64,000 nt of DNA. Source: Pseudonocardia autotrophica. GTDB taxonomy: Bacteria; Actinomycetota; Actinomycetes; Mycobacteriales; Pseudonocardiaceae. The translations under genes were made by a program, and so were the position numbers. This document shows, in pieces, positions 17,692 through 26,194 of the stretch (within the stretch, counting starts at the first letter, position 1; each line of letters starts with the position of its first letter). The notes under the pieces are model-generated. The model was given only the letters and a program-made list of their open reading frames with translations. It was not told the origin of the DNA and did not search any database. The DNA lies in contig NZ_AP018920.1 of assembly GCF_003945385.1 (NCBI RefSeq), positions 558,001 to 622,000 on the forward strand. The letters are read 5' to 3'.

Positions 17692-18546
17692 ATGTCGGAC
17701 ATGCCGTCCCCGTTGCGGCTCACCGCGCAGCAGCGGCTGAACTGGATTGCCGAGCAGTGCGAGTACTGGAAGCGATACCGCGAGTCCCCACAGGTCGCGG
17801 CTCCGGGCAGCATCCTCGACTTCGACGACGCGGTCTTGCCGGAGTCGCCGCCGAGCCACCTGGTCGCCTACCGCATCGCGCACGCGGTCGAGCACCTGGA
17901 GTTCTTCCTGTACCCGCTGGTGAACGGTGGGGCCGGGTTTCCGACGGCGCCGAACACCGTCGCGCGCTCCGGGGTGATCGCGGCGGCCCACGCCTTGTGG
18001 ATGCTCAGCCCCGGCGAACGCGACGAACGGCAGCGGCGAGGGCTGAGGATGGCGCACTTGGAAGCTGCGCGAGAGCGCACCGCCTTGTACGAGGTCGAGT
18101 CGACCCCCGGGGCCCCGGTCGCACCGGTGAGGCGGGCCATTTGGCAGCGTCAGGTCGACCGCTGTGACGACCTCATGGCCAAGGCCATCGCCGCTGGCGC
18201 AACGCTGGATATGACGGCCAAGGATGTTGCACGCGCGCCCGATGACACCACCGTGATCGACCACGTGGCCAAGGACTACATCGGCGCATCGTCCACCGAC
18301 GACGCCGCCCTGGTCACGGCCTACCGGTTGAACTGGCGCATGCACAGCGGGAACGCGCACGCGCTGCGGTGGGCCGCGCTGTGGCACAGCGATCTCATGG
18401 GGCCCTTCGCCCGAGGAGGCGCCGCGGTACGCATCACGGCCGGAGGCGAGGAAGGGCTATCGATGGTCGCCGCGGCGCTGGCGTTGTTCATCAAACGGGC
18501 GATCGAGTTGTTCGAGCACGCCCGGCAGCGACCGAGCGACAGATAG
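17692..18546 (+). CDS. Protein of unknown function inside the ars island
   Basis: A 284-residue, soluble, helix-rich protein with no signal peptide and no membrane segment. I do not recognise it. Visible features: an N-terminal helix with NWIAEQCEYWKRYRES, a hydrophobic helix with a His pair spaced by Glu (IAHAVEHLEFF), RLNWRMHSGNAHALRWA near residue 220 and a C-terminal amphipathic helix. It starts 129 bp from the candidate ars operator, divergent from arsR, and ends convergent with arsM, so it may share ars regulation. Whether it is an arsenic function or a passenger cannot be told. Confidence 0.7.
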   Translation: MSDMPSPLRLTAQQRLNWIAEQCEYWKRYRESPQVAAPGSILDFDDAVLPESPPSHLVAYRIAHAVEHLEFFLYPLVNGGAGFPTAPNTVARSGVIAAAHALWMLSPGERDERQRRGLRMAHLEAARERTALYEVESTPGAPVAPVRRAIWQRQVDRCDDLMAKAIAAGATLDMTAKDVARAPDDTTVIDHVAKDYIGASSTDDAALVTAYRLNWRMHSGNAHALRWAALWHSDLMGPFARGGAAVRITAGGEEGLSMVAAALALFIKRAIELFEHARQRPSDR

Positions 18547-18605
18547 CCGCCCTGCTGGTCACACGCTGGCTCCGCGCCCTCGGGATCCCTGGATTCGCCG
18601 GGCGA

Positions 18606-19445
18606 TCACCCCAGCTCCTCGGGGGTGCGAGCGCGCACGATCGCGGCGACCGCGTGGGGGTGGACCCGGTGGGTCTCGGTGATCTCGACGTCGACGAACC
18701 CGGCCGTGTGCAGCGCGTGGGTGAACTGCCGGTGGGTGAGTGCGCCGGCGATGCAGCCGGTCCACTGCTGTGGGTCGTTGCGAGTGGTCTGGCCGATGTC
18801 GGTGTCGGTGATGATGTCGGAGACGGCGAACCGCCCGCCCGGGCGGAGGACGCGGGCGGCTTCGGTGAGCACGACGGTCTTGTCGGCGGCGAGGTTGAGC
18901 ACGCAGTTGGACAGGACGACGTCGACCGAGTCGTCGGGCAGTGGGATCTGCTCGAGGTAGCCCTCCAGGAACTCGACGTTGTCGGCGCCGGCCGCGGCGG
19001 CGTTGCGGCGGGCCAGGTCGAGCATCTGCGGGGTCATGTGCATGTCCAGTCCGATCGCCCGGCCTCGCGGCCCGACCCGGCCCGCGGAGATCAGGACGTC
19101 AGTGCCGGCGCCGGAGCCGAGGTCGAGCACCGTCTCGCCCGGGTGCAGGTCGGCGACCGCGGTCGGCACCCCACAGCCCAGCGACGCCGCCACCGCGGCA
19201 GCCGGAGCCCCGGTCGCTTTGTCGCCGTAGAGATCGCCGCCGTACATGGCGGTGGTCCCGGTGGGGCCGCAGCAGCCGGCCTCGAATCCGGGCTGGTCGA
19301 ACTGCTGCTCGGCCTGCAGCGCCTGCTCGAAGTCTCCTGCGGCGGAATGGCGCGCGGCGGCGGCGTAGTGCTCACGCACCCGCTCCCGGATGGGCGGCTC
19401 CGAGGAAGCGGATCGGTCGGCGGGTGGGGTGGTGTGCTGGGACAT
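18606..19445 (-). CDS. arsM: As(III) S-adenosylmethionine methyltransferase
   Basis: A 279-residue class I methyltransferase. The SAM site is [11 protein letters not shown] (about 107-117). Cysteines at 58-59 (GCCGPTG), 91, 181 (LSNCVLNL) and 231 (WTGCIAGAL) match the As-binding cysteines of ArsM enzymes. It methylates As(III) to volatile or exportable methylarsenicals. It is last in the minus-strand unit FMO-MFS-arsM, 21 bp after the MFS gene, and so is presumably driven from the triple-operator region. Confidence 0.93.
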   Translation of the reverse strand: MSQHTTPPADRSASSEPPIRERVREHYAAAARHSAAGDFEQALQAEQQFDQPGFEAGCCGPTGTTAMYGGDLYGDKATGAPAAAVAASLGCGVPTAVADLHPGETVLDLGSGAGTDVLISAGRVGPRGRAIGLDMHMTPQMLDLARRNAAAAGADNVEFLEGYLEQIPLPDDSVDVVLSNCVLNLAADKTVVLTEAARVLRPGGRFAVSDIITDTDIGQTTRNDPQQWTGCIAGALTHRQFTHALHTAGFVDVEITETHRVHPHAVAAIVRARTPEELG

Positions 19446-19466
19446 GGCGGTGCCTCCGTGGTCGGA

Positions 19467-20780
19467 TCAGCGGTGATCCACCTCGTCCGGGCCGGTCGTC
19501 GTGGTCGGCTGCGGGGACGAGACGTCGGCGTGTCGGGGCACGGTGTCGTCGGTACTGATGGGGCGGGGAACGGTGCCGATGGCCAGGAGCGCGGCCAGGG
19601 CGGCGATGGCGGCGAGCAGGACGAATACGGCGGGGTATCCACCGAGGGCGACGGCGAGCGCGGCACCGGCCCAGGGCGCGAGGGCGGTGGCGATCATCGC
19701 CGGTGCGGAGAGCAGCCCGTTGAGTCGTCCGTAGTGGGCCGAGCCCCAGCGGTCGCTGATCGCGGTGGCCTGCAGCAGGGTGAACACGCCGCGGGCGGCG
19801 CCGGCGAGCATCGCCGCGGCGACGAGCAGAACCTCGGGGCCGGGCAGCAGCCCGAGCAGCAGGGTCGCCACAGTGGACAGGGCGAGGATCACCACGGCCC
19901 GCATCCGCACCGACAACGCGGCGGCCAGGCGCCCGTAGCCGAGGCGGCCGAGGACCTGGCCGAGCCCGCCGAGTCCCAGTGCCCAGGCGGCCTCGGTGGT
20001 GGACAGGCCGCGTTCGATCAGCAGCGGGACCTGGTTGACCACGACCGCGAACGCGGAGAACGTGCCGAGCGCGATGGCCGGGACCAGCAGCCAGAACGCG
20101 CGGCTGCGTACGATCTCGCGCGGGGCGTGCGCGGAACCGGCGGCCTGGTCGCTCTCGGCTGTGGGGTCGTGGTCGGGCCAGGGCCCGCGTAGACCGAACA
20201 GGTGCGCGGGAACGGTGATCACGGCGAGGACGCCGGCGAGGACGAGGTAGGTGTTGCGCCAGCCCAGCCCGCCGAGCAGTCCCGCGGTGAGCGGGGCGAA
20301 GATCGTGGAGGCCAGTCCGGCCAGCAGGGTCAGTGCGGTCAACGCGCGGACCCGCCGGGGTCCCCACCAGCGGGTCAGGGCGGCGAATGCGGGCGGGTAG
20401 AGCGTGCCGGCCATCGCTATCCCGGCCAGCACCCAGGCGGCGAAGAACAGCGGCAGGGTCGGCGCCCATGCGATCCCGACGACAGCGGGCGGCCCCAAGA
20501 TCGAGCTGGCGGTCATGACCGGGCGCGGCCCGATGCGGTCCAGCCATCGCCCGGCCGGGATCCCGACCAGTGCCGAGATCACCAGCCCGGTGGAGAATCC
20601 GGCGGTGATCATCGAGATCGACCAGCCGGTGTCGGCGGCGATGGCCGGGGCCAGCACGGGGAAGGCGTAGTACAGCACGCCCCAGCTGACGATCTCGGTC
20701 ACGCACAGCACGACCAGCACCCGGCGCAGCCCGCCCGGGCTCAGCGTCCCGGGCGTGGCAGTCGTTTCCACAGGGGGCAT
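19467..20780 (-). CDS. MFS transporter of the arsenic cluster
   Basis: A 437-residue, 12-helix major facilitator protein starting MPPVETTATPG at ATG 20780. Loop 2-3 motif GIPAGRWLDRIGPRP is typical of the superfamily. Its place between a flavoprotein gene and arsM suggests export of an oxidised or methylated arsenical, but the sequence alone does not give the substrate; it does not look like an ArsJ with a paired GAPDH gene. It follows the FMO gene by 74 bp. Confidence 0.85.
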   Translation of the reverse strand: MPPVETTATPGTLSPGGLRRVLVVLCVTEIVSWGVLYYAFPVLAPAIAADTGWSISMITAGFSTGLVISALVGIPAGRWLDRIGPRPVMTASSILGPPAVVGIAWAPTLPLFFAAWVLAGIAMAGTLYPPAFAALTRWWGPRRVRALTALTLLAGLASTIFAPLTAGLLGGLGWRNTYLVLAGVLAVITVPAHLFGLRGPWPDHDPTAESDQAAGSAHAPREIVRSRAFWLLVPAIALGTFSAFAVVVNQVPLLIERGLSTTEAAWALGLGGLGQVLGRLGYGRLAAALSVRMRAVVILALSTVATLLLGLLPGPEVLLVAAAMLAGAARGVFTLLQATAISDRWGSAHYGRLNGLLSAPAMIATALAPWAGAALAVALGGYPAVFVLLAAIAALAALLAIGTVPRPISTDDTVPRHADVSSPQPTTTTGPDEVDHR

Positions 20781-20854
20781 TCGCGGTGGCCTTCCGGCAG
20801 GCCCGGCACGGCCTGCGGCAGCGGGTCGCGCCGGGCTGGACAGCGGTCGGTCGG

Positions 20855-22192
20855 TCAGTCTCGCGCCTGTGCGGTTTGCTCGACCGGTTCGGCCGGGCCG
20901 CAGCAGCCGCCCTCGGCCTCCGCGGTGGCGTCGGTGGGGTCGTCGAACAGTCCTGCGCCGCCGCAGACCCCGGTGTCGGGCAGTACCAGTTCGACCCGCT
21001 CGGCGGCCTCGTGGTCCCCGGCCAGTGCGGCGGCGACGGAGCGGACCTGCTCGTAGCCGGTCATCGCCAGGAATGTCGGTGCGCGGCCGTAGGACTTCAT
21101 CCCGACCACGAACACCCCGGGCTCGGGTTGGGTCAGCTCGCGGGCGCCGTGTGGGTAGACCGTGCCGCAGGAGTGCACGTTCGGGTCGATCAACGGGGCC
21201 AGTGCCCGGGCGGCCTGCAGGGTCGGGTCCAGGTCCAGCCGTACTTCCGCGAGCCACGACAGGTCCGGGCGGAACCCGGTCAGTACCACGACCTCGTCGA
21301 CCGGGGCGAGCCGGCGCCCGTCGAGGGACTCGAGCACGAGCCCGTCGCCAGTCTGGGCGACCGCGCTGGTGCGGAACCCGGTCACGGTGCTGATGTGTCC
21401 GGCCTCGACCGCGGCCGCGGCGCGCCGGCCCAGGGCTCCACGGGCGGGCAGCTGGTCGGCCTCGCCACCGCCGAAGGTGTCGCCGACCTGTCCGCGGCGC
21501 AGCAGCCAGTCCACGTGTGTGTCCGGCGCGGCCTCGGCCAGCTCGGCGAAGGCCACCAGTGCGGTCAGTGCCGAGTGCCCGCTGCCGGCTACCGCGATCC
21601 GCTTGCCGGCGTAGCGGGCCCGCACAGCCGGGTCGGCCAGGTCCGGCACCTGGTAGGCGATGCGGTCGGCCGCGGCGCGCTCGCCCGCGGCGGGCAGCCC
21701 GTCCGCGCCGAGCGGGTTCGGCGAGCCCCAGGTCCCGGAGGCGTCCACCACGGCGCGGGCGAGGATCCGCTCCTCTCCCGTCGCGGTCTGCACGTGCACG
21801 GTCAGCGGTTCGGTCTCGCGCCCGGCGTCGACCACCCGGTCCCGCCCGCGCCGGGCCACGCCGGACACTCGGGTGCCGAACCGCACCCGACTCCCCAGTA
21901 CCTCGGCGAGGGGCTGCAGGTAGTGCTGCGCCCACTGCTGCCCGGTCGCGTAGGTCTGCGGGTCCGGGTGCGTCCATCCGGTCGGGGCCAGCAGCTTCTC
22001 CGCCGCCGGGTCGACCACCTCGGCCCATCGGGAGAACAGCCGTACGTGGTGCCACTGCCGCACCTGCGCCCCGGCCTGCTCACCCGCTTCGAGCACCAGT
22101 GGCTCCAGGCCGCGGTCGAGCAGATGCGCGGCGGCGGCGAGCCCGACCGGCCCGGCTCCGACCACCACGACCGGCAACGTGTTCTCACTCAT
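20855..22192 (-). CDS. FAD-dependent oxidoreductase with C-terminal Cys motifs, arsenic-associated
   Basis: A 445-residue flavoprotein, start ATG 22192 (MSENTLPVVVVGAG). It has an FAD dinucleotide site GAGPVGLAAA (about 12-21), a second nucleotide site AVAGSGHSALTAL and a C-terminal extension with Cys motifs GVCGGAGLF and GGCCGPAEP. The GCCGP motif also occurs near the N-terminus of the neighbouring ArsM and may bind As(III). Sequence style is of flavin monooxygenases placed in ars operons. It is first in the unit with MFS and arsM and diverges from arsR-arsN across the operator array. Reaction unknown; oxidation of a trivalent arsenical is inferred. Confidence 0.82.
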   Translation of the reverse strand: MSENTLPVVVVGAGPVGLAAAAHLLDRGLEPLVLEAGEQAGAQVRQWHHVRLFSRWAEVVDPAAEKLLAPTGWTHPDPQTYATGQQWAQHYLQPLAEVLGSRVRFGTRVSGVARRGRDRVVDAGRETEPLTVHVQTATGEERILARAVVDASGTWGSPNPLGADGLPAAGERAAADRIAYQVPDLADPAVRARYAGKRIAVAGSGHSALTALVAFAELAEAAPDTHVDWLLRRGQVGDTFGGGEADQLPARGALGRRAAAAVEAGHISTVTGFRTSAVAQTGDGLVLESLDGRRLAPVDEVVVLTGFRPDLSWLAEVRLDLDPTLQAARALAPLIDPNVHSCGTVYPHGARELTQPEPGVFVVGMKSYGRAPTFLAMTGYEQVRSVAAALAGDHEAAERVELVLPDTGVCGGAGLFDDPTDATAEAEGGCCGPAEPVEQTAQARD

Positions 22193-22222
22193 CACGACCT
22201 CCAGGGACCGGCACCGTGTCTT

Positions 22223-22297
22223 CATCGACGTTCGTCGATGCGCTGGCCGGACTGTATCGACGGTCATCGATTGACGCAACCATCGATGTGTGTCGAT
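22223..22297. promoter_or_regulatory. Array of three ArsR-type operators
   Basis: Three perfect ATCGA-N6-TCGAT palindromes at 22224-22239, 22256-22271 and 22282-22297 lie between the divergent FMO (start 22192) and arsR-arsN (start 22308) genes. Centre-to-centre spacing is 32 and 26 bp. The last ends 10 bp before the arsR-arsN start. Confidence 0.85.
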
Positions 22298-22307
22298 ACT
22301 GGGCGGC

Positions 22308-23201
22308 ATGAGCACCACCGCGGCCCAGCAGAGCACCGGCACACCGCTGCCGGTGCTGACCGACGTGTCGGCCACGCCGGCACAGCTGCCGGTCGCCGAC
22401 GCCGAGACCTACGCCGGTTGGTTCGCCTGCCTGGCCGAGCCGACCCGGGTGCGGCTGCTGCACGCGGTCGCGGTCGCCGCACGAGCGGTCGCGGTCGGGG
22501 AACTGGCCGAGCAGCTCGGGATCTCCCAGTCCACCTGCAGCCACCACCTGCGCAAGCTCGCCGACGTCGGGTTCGTGAGCCTGCACAAGGAGAAGACCGC
22601 CACCCTCGTCTCGGTCCATCCGGCCTGCTGCACGGGGCTCCCGCATGCCGCCGACGCCGTCATGGGCATGCTCGGGCCGCGCCCGTGCTGCCCCACCGAC
22701 CTGCCCGCCGACGTCACCGTCCGCGCCATGCAGGCCGGCGACTGGGCCGCGGTGCGGCGCATCTACGCCGAGGGCATCGCCACCGGCCACGCCACCTTCG
22801 ACACCGAGGTTCCCGAACGACGCGAGCTCGACCGCCGATGGCTGCCCGAGCACCGGTGGGTCGCCGAGCTCGACGGCCACATCGTCGGCTGGGCGGCCCT
22901 TGCGCCGGTCTCGACGCGGCCGGTTTACGCCGGCGTGGCCGAGTCCTCGATCTATGTCGCCGACGGCTCCCGCGGGCGCGGGATCGGCAAGGCGCTGATC
23001 CACCAGCAGGTCACCGCCGCCGACGCCGCCGGGCTCTGGACCCTGCAGACCGCGATCTTCCCGGAGAACCGGGCCTCGGTCGCGCTGCACCAGTCCGCCG
23101 GCTACCGCACCCTCGGCCTGCGCGAACGCATCGGCCGCCACTACGGCGTCTGGCGCGACACCGTCTTCCTCGAACGCCGCACCGCCACCGACCCCGACTA
23201 A
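22308..23201 (+). CDS. ArsR repressor fused to ArsN-type GNAT acetyltransferase
   Basis: A 297-residue two-domain protein. Residues ~35-105 are an ArsR winged helix (GISQSTCSHHLRKLADVGFV); cysteines at 41, 77, 107-108 (HPACCTG) and 127-128 (RPCCPTD) could form an As(III) site at the domain junction. Residues ~135-290 are a GNAT domain with acetyl-CoA loop RGRGIGKAL and the phosphinothricin-type pattern IYAEGIATGHATFDTEVP. ArsN1 enzymes of this type N-acetylate the organoarsenical antibiotic arsinothricin. It begins 10 bp after the third operator, so autoregulation is expected. It precedes arsO. Confidence 0.9.
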   Translation: MSTTAAQQSTGTPLPVLTDVSATPAQLPVADAETYAGWFACLAEPTRVRLLHAVAVAARAVAVGELAEQLGISQSTCSHHLRKLADVGFVSLHKEKTATLVSVHPACCTGLPHAADAVMGMLGPRPCCPTDLPADVTVRAMQAGDWAAVRRIYAEGIATGHATFDTEVPERRELDRRWLPEHRWVAELDGHIVGWAALAPVSTRPVYAGVAESSIYVADGSRGRGIGKALIHQQVTAADAAGLWTLQTAIFPENRASVALHQSAGYRTLGLRERIGRHYGVWRDTVFLERRTATDPD

Positions 23202-23313
23202 CCGCGCGGCGACCCACCCGCGCCACAACCTTCACCGCCGACCCCGTACGCGTCGCCGGTTGATCACTCCTGCCCGCGTTCCTCCCGACGGAGGACCGTC
23301 CCTGTGAGGTGCC

Positions 23314-24429
23314 ATGTCCAGCTCTGTTCACCCCGGCACGTCCGGCTCGTGCGACGCGATCGTCATCGGTGCGGGCCAATCCGGGCTCGCCGCCGCACAC
23401 GCCCTGCACCGGGCCGGTCTCGCGCCGGTGGTCCTCGAAGCCGGGCCCGAACCCGTCGGCTCCTGGCCGCACTACTACGACAGCCTCACCCTGTTCTCCC
23501 CGGCCCGCTACAGCTCGCTACCCGGGCTGCCGTTCCCCGGCGACCCCGACCGGTATCCCCACCGCGACGAGGTCGCCGACTACCTGCGCCGCTACGCCAC
23601 CCACCTCGACGTCGACATCCGCACCGGAACACGGGTCGACACCATCACCGCAACGCCCGGCGGCTACCAGGTCAACGCCGGCGAGCAGACGCTCACCGCC
23701 CCGCTGGTCATCGCCGCCACCGGTGGCTTCAGTAACCCGTACCGGCCCGCCCTACCCGGTCTCGACGCCTTCACCGGCCAGACCCTGCACGTGGCCGACT
23801 ATCGCCGACCGGAGCAGTTCGCCGGCCAGCACGTCGTGATCGTCGGCGCCGGGAACTCCGCCGCCCAGATCGGCGTCGAACTCACCCGCCACGCTCGAGT
23901 CACGCTCGCCACCCGGGCACCCGTCACGTACGCCCCGCAGGTCATCCTCGGCCGCGACATGCACTGGTGGTCGACCACCCTCGGGTTCGACCACCTGCCC
24001 GTCGGGCCCTACCTGCGCAGCACGCCGTCGGTGCCCGTGGTCGACGACGGCACCTACCGCGCCACCATCGACGCCGGCCGACCCGGCCGAACCCCGATGT
24101 TCACCGACATCGACGGCACCCGCGTCACCTGGCCCGACGGGCGCACCGAGCAGGTCGACACCATCCTGCTGGCCACCGGGTACCGACCGGACCTGCCCTA
24201 CCTCGCCGACCTCGGCGCCCTCGACCACCACGGCCGGCCACGCCAGATCCGTGGACTGTCGACTTCGCACCCCGGGCTCGGCTACGTCGGGCTCGAATGG
24301 CAGCGCAGCCTCGCCTCGGCCACCCTGCGCGGGGTCGGGCGCGACGCGCGCTACGTCGTCACCCGCCTGCTCCGCCACCGCACGGCGCCGCCTGCCGTTC
24401 GGTGCTGCGAGCTGTCGGCCGCCGTCTGA
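23314..24429 (+). CDS. arsO: ArsO-type flavin monooxygenase
   Basis: A 371-residue FAD/NADPH protein with GAGQSGLAAA (FAD site, about 19-28) and GAGNSAAQIG (NADPH site, about 180), and ATGYRPDLPYL in the C-terminal part. This is the ArsO layout of a small flavin monooxygenase found in ars operons. It ends with a Cys pair (VRCCELSAAV). It lies 112 bp after arsR-arsN on the same strand; GAGG is positioned before ATG 23314. It probably oxidises or reduces an arsenical; substrate not established. Confidence 0.88.
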   Translation: MSSSVHPGTSGSCDAIVIGAGQSGLAAAHALHRAGLAPVVLEAGPEPVGSWPHYYDSLTLFSPARYSSLPGLPFPGDPDRYPHRDEVADYLRRYATHLDVDIRTGTRVDTITATPGGYQVNAGEQTLTAPLVIAATGGFSNPYRPALPGLDAFTGQTLHVADYRRPEQFAGQHVVIVGAGNSAAQIGVELTRHARVTLATRAPVTYAPQVILGRDMHWWSTTLGFDHLPVGPYLRSTPSVPVVDDGTYRATIDAGRPGRTPMFTDIDGTRVTWPDGRTEQVDTILLATGYRPDLPYLADLGALDHHGRPRQIRGLSTSHPGLGYVGLEWQRSLASATLRGVGRDARYVVTRLLRHRTAPPAVRCCELSAAV

Positions 24430-24469
24430 GATGGCCGGCCCGAACCGGGGGTCGAACGCTGATGGCGGA

Positions 24470-24532
24470 CCCCTTGACGGCGCCTGCTTCCCGGGAGGAG
24501 CAGTTCGGCACCACCAGCAGCTCCGCCCGCAT
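24470..24532 (-). pseudogene. Remnant of second thioredoxin-like gene
   Basis: Only the start survives: MRAELLVVPNC on the minus strand from ATG 24532, matching MRIELLVVPNC of the intact copy at 14550. After about 11 residues the sequence no longer aligns. It diverges from the second DinB gene as in copy 1. Confidence 0.7.
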
Positions 24533-24975
24533 CCCAAGTGTGCTCCCGGCCCGCCGCGACGGCCGTAGCATCGGTCGCCGGAGGCGGTCGCATGGATCTG
24601 TACGACATCGGCGAGGAGATGCGGCGAGCCCAGGCCGATTTCCACCAGCTCATCGCCACGGCCTCGCGGGAGCACCTGCACCGCCCGACCCACGGCACGC
24701 GGTGGACGAACCGGCAGCTGTTGTTCCACATGGTCCTCGGATTCGGGGTCGTCCGGATGCTGCTTCCCCTGGTGCGGACGCTCGGCCGCCTCGGCTACAG
24801 CCGAGGATTTGCCACCGCCCTGAACGCGGCCCGCTGTCCCTTTCACCTGGTCAACTACCTCGATCCCTGCCTCGCTGCTCGGCTGCTTTCTCCGCGTGCC
24901 ACGATCGTGCTGCTGGACGCCGTCATCGCCTCGTTGCGACGTTGTCTGGACACGGAGACCGAGCGGAGCCTGCCC
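24501..24975. repeat. Duplicated thioredoxin-like/DinB segment, copy 2
   Basis: Diverged direct repeat of 14519-14949. Homology ends at the codons for ETERSL; the conserved C-terminal part of the DinB gene is missing in this copy. Confidence 0.8.
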
Positions 24976-24996
24976 GCCGTGGTGGCCAGGCGGTGA
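24592..24996 (+). CDS. DinB-family protein, copy 2, C-terminally shortened
   Basis: A 134-residue protein with the DinB-like start MDLYDIGEEMRRAQADFHQLI and HGTRWTNRQLLFHMVLGFGVV, with the first metal-ligand His in LLFHM. It ends ERSLPAVVARR, and so lacks the C-terminal segment with the HFDHHRRQL motif found in copy 1 that completes the metal site. GGAGG lies seven bases before the ATG. DinB proteins act as thiol-dependent transferases in actinobacteria, but without the C-terminus activity is doubtful. Confidence 0.7.
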   Translation: MDLYDIGEEMRRAQADFHQLIATASREHLHRPTHGTRWTNRQLLFHMVLGFGVVRMLLPLVRTLGRLGYSRGFATALNAARCPFHLVNYLDPCLAARLLSPRATIVLLDAVIASLRRCLDTETERSLPAVVARR

Positions 24997-25324
24997 TCGA
25001 TCCTGGTCGCAGTCCACGAGCTCGTCCACGAACTGCTGACTACGGGTCAAAAGATCATCTGTCCGACACCAGGCCCGCTCATGGCCGCGCGGCCGAGCGT
25101 CGATCGGAACGCCTACGGCGTGGCCTGCCGGCCCGGTGGCTTTGCACGGCCGGTCTCACGGTCAAGGGCGCTCCGCGTCGCTGCGCGACAGCCCTTCGGG
25201 CTGCCCGTGGACCATGAGCCTCGCCGGCCGTGCTGGGTCGCCCTTACGGGCAGCGGGGGACAGCGCCCCGCCACCCGCAAGCGGGTACCCGGGCCGACAG
25301 GCCCCACGTTCATCGGAGGCCAGC
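24997..25324. other. Gene-less stretch with several small hairpins
   Basis: No gene seen. It contains repeated short inverted repeats (GCCCTTCGGGC, CCCTTACGGG-type and CCCGCAAGCGGG), the style of leaders in actinobacterial mobile elements. It marks the change from the ars island to the integrative-element remnant. Confidence 0.5.
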
Positions 25325-25858
25325 ATGGGCAGCAGGAACCAGACCAGCACGAGCACCGAGCGGGCGATGGCCGCGGAGGCCGCACGGGGCGGGTTCTCCT
25401 CGGTCGGCAACATCGCCGTCCGGGTCGCCGGGATGGTGCCGACCAGGGTAGATATGCGGTTCGCGGGCACGCCGCAGCAGCAGCTCGGGATCTCCCTCGG
25501 CACGATCCTGGCCTACATGTCCACCCACCTCACGGCCCAGGCGATCGCGGACAAGTGGGCCGCGGCCGCGCCGATGGCCCGCGGTCTGTCGCAGGTGCTG
25601 CCGGTTGGGCGGCATGGCGCGATGGCGTCTGGCCCGTGGCTGCTCTCGGCGATGGTCCGCTTCGCCGGGATGCCGACGGTGAACGCTGATGTGCTGACCG
25701 CGCAGCCGGGGCGGGAGTTGCCGACGATGCTGCGGATCCAGGTCGGTCCGGTCACGTGGGAGCTGGCCGACGCGGCGGCGTACTCGTCGATGCTCAGCGC
25801 GTGGCGGATCGCCGCCGACCTGCTGGCCGCGCCCTGTGGAGATAACCCGCCGGTGTGA
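25325..25858 (+). CDS. Hypothetical protein of integrative-element type
   Basis: A 177-residue soluble protein starting MGSRNQTSTSTERAMAAEAARGG; GGAGG lies eight bases before ATG 25325. No domain recognised. It has Ala-rich helices (ADKWAAAAPMARGLSQV) and a C-terminal WRIAADLLAAP helix. Its neighbours, another small unknown gene, an att-like tRNA fragment and an integrase, suggest cargo or a regulatory gene of an integrative element; function unknown. Confidence 0.6.
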   Translation: MGSRNQTSTSTERAMAAEAARGGFSSVGNIAVRVAGMVPTRVDMRFAGTPQQQLGISLGTILAYMSTHLTAQAIADKWAAAAPMARGLSQVLPVGRHGAMASGPWLLSAMVRFAGMPTVNADVLTAQPGRELPTMLRIQVGPVTWELADAAAYSSMLSAWRIAADLLAAPCGDNPPV

Positions 25859-25933
25859 GCCGCAGCGGTGGGAATGTGGATTACTCGGCCCGGCCGCTGG
25901 CGCGGCCGGGCCGCCGCACGTCAGGCTCAGGTC

Positions 25934-26194
25934 ATGGAGTGGCGGGTTGGGGTGTTGCGGTCCGGGGTGGAGAACGTGGTCTGGACCGACCACGGCACAG
26001 GGGTGAACTGGCAGAGCGCCCGCGACGCCGCGGTCGACGCGCTGTATGAGCGCGCAGTGCTGGAGGGGCGTCAGGAGTACCGGATTCAGGTCGGGGAACA
26101 GGAGGGGTACTCGTGGCCGGGGGTGACCGAGGACGGCGAGCTGGACCTGTCGATCATCCGCGACGTCCTGCCGCGCCAGTACTACTCGCACTGA
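25934..26194 (+). CDS. Small hypothetical protein
   Basis: An 86-residue protein starting MEWRVGVLRSGVENVVWTD and ending RDVLPRQYYSH. It is acidic, with WQSARDAAVDALYERAV in the centre, and looks like a small alpha/beta protein. No family recognised. It follows the gene at 25325 by 75 bp on the same strand and may belong to the same element. Confidence 0.55.
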   Translation: MEWRVGVLRSGVENVVWTDHGTGVNWQSARDAAVDALYERAVLEGRQEYRIQVGEQEGYSWPGVTEDGELDLSIIRDVLPRQYYSH

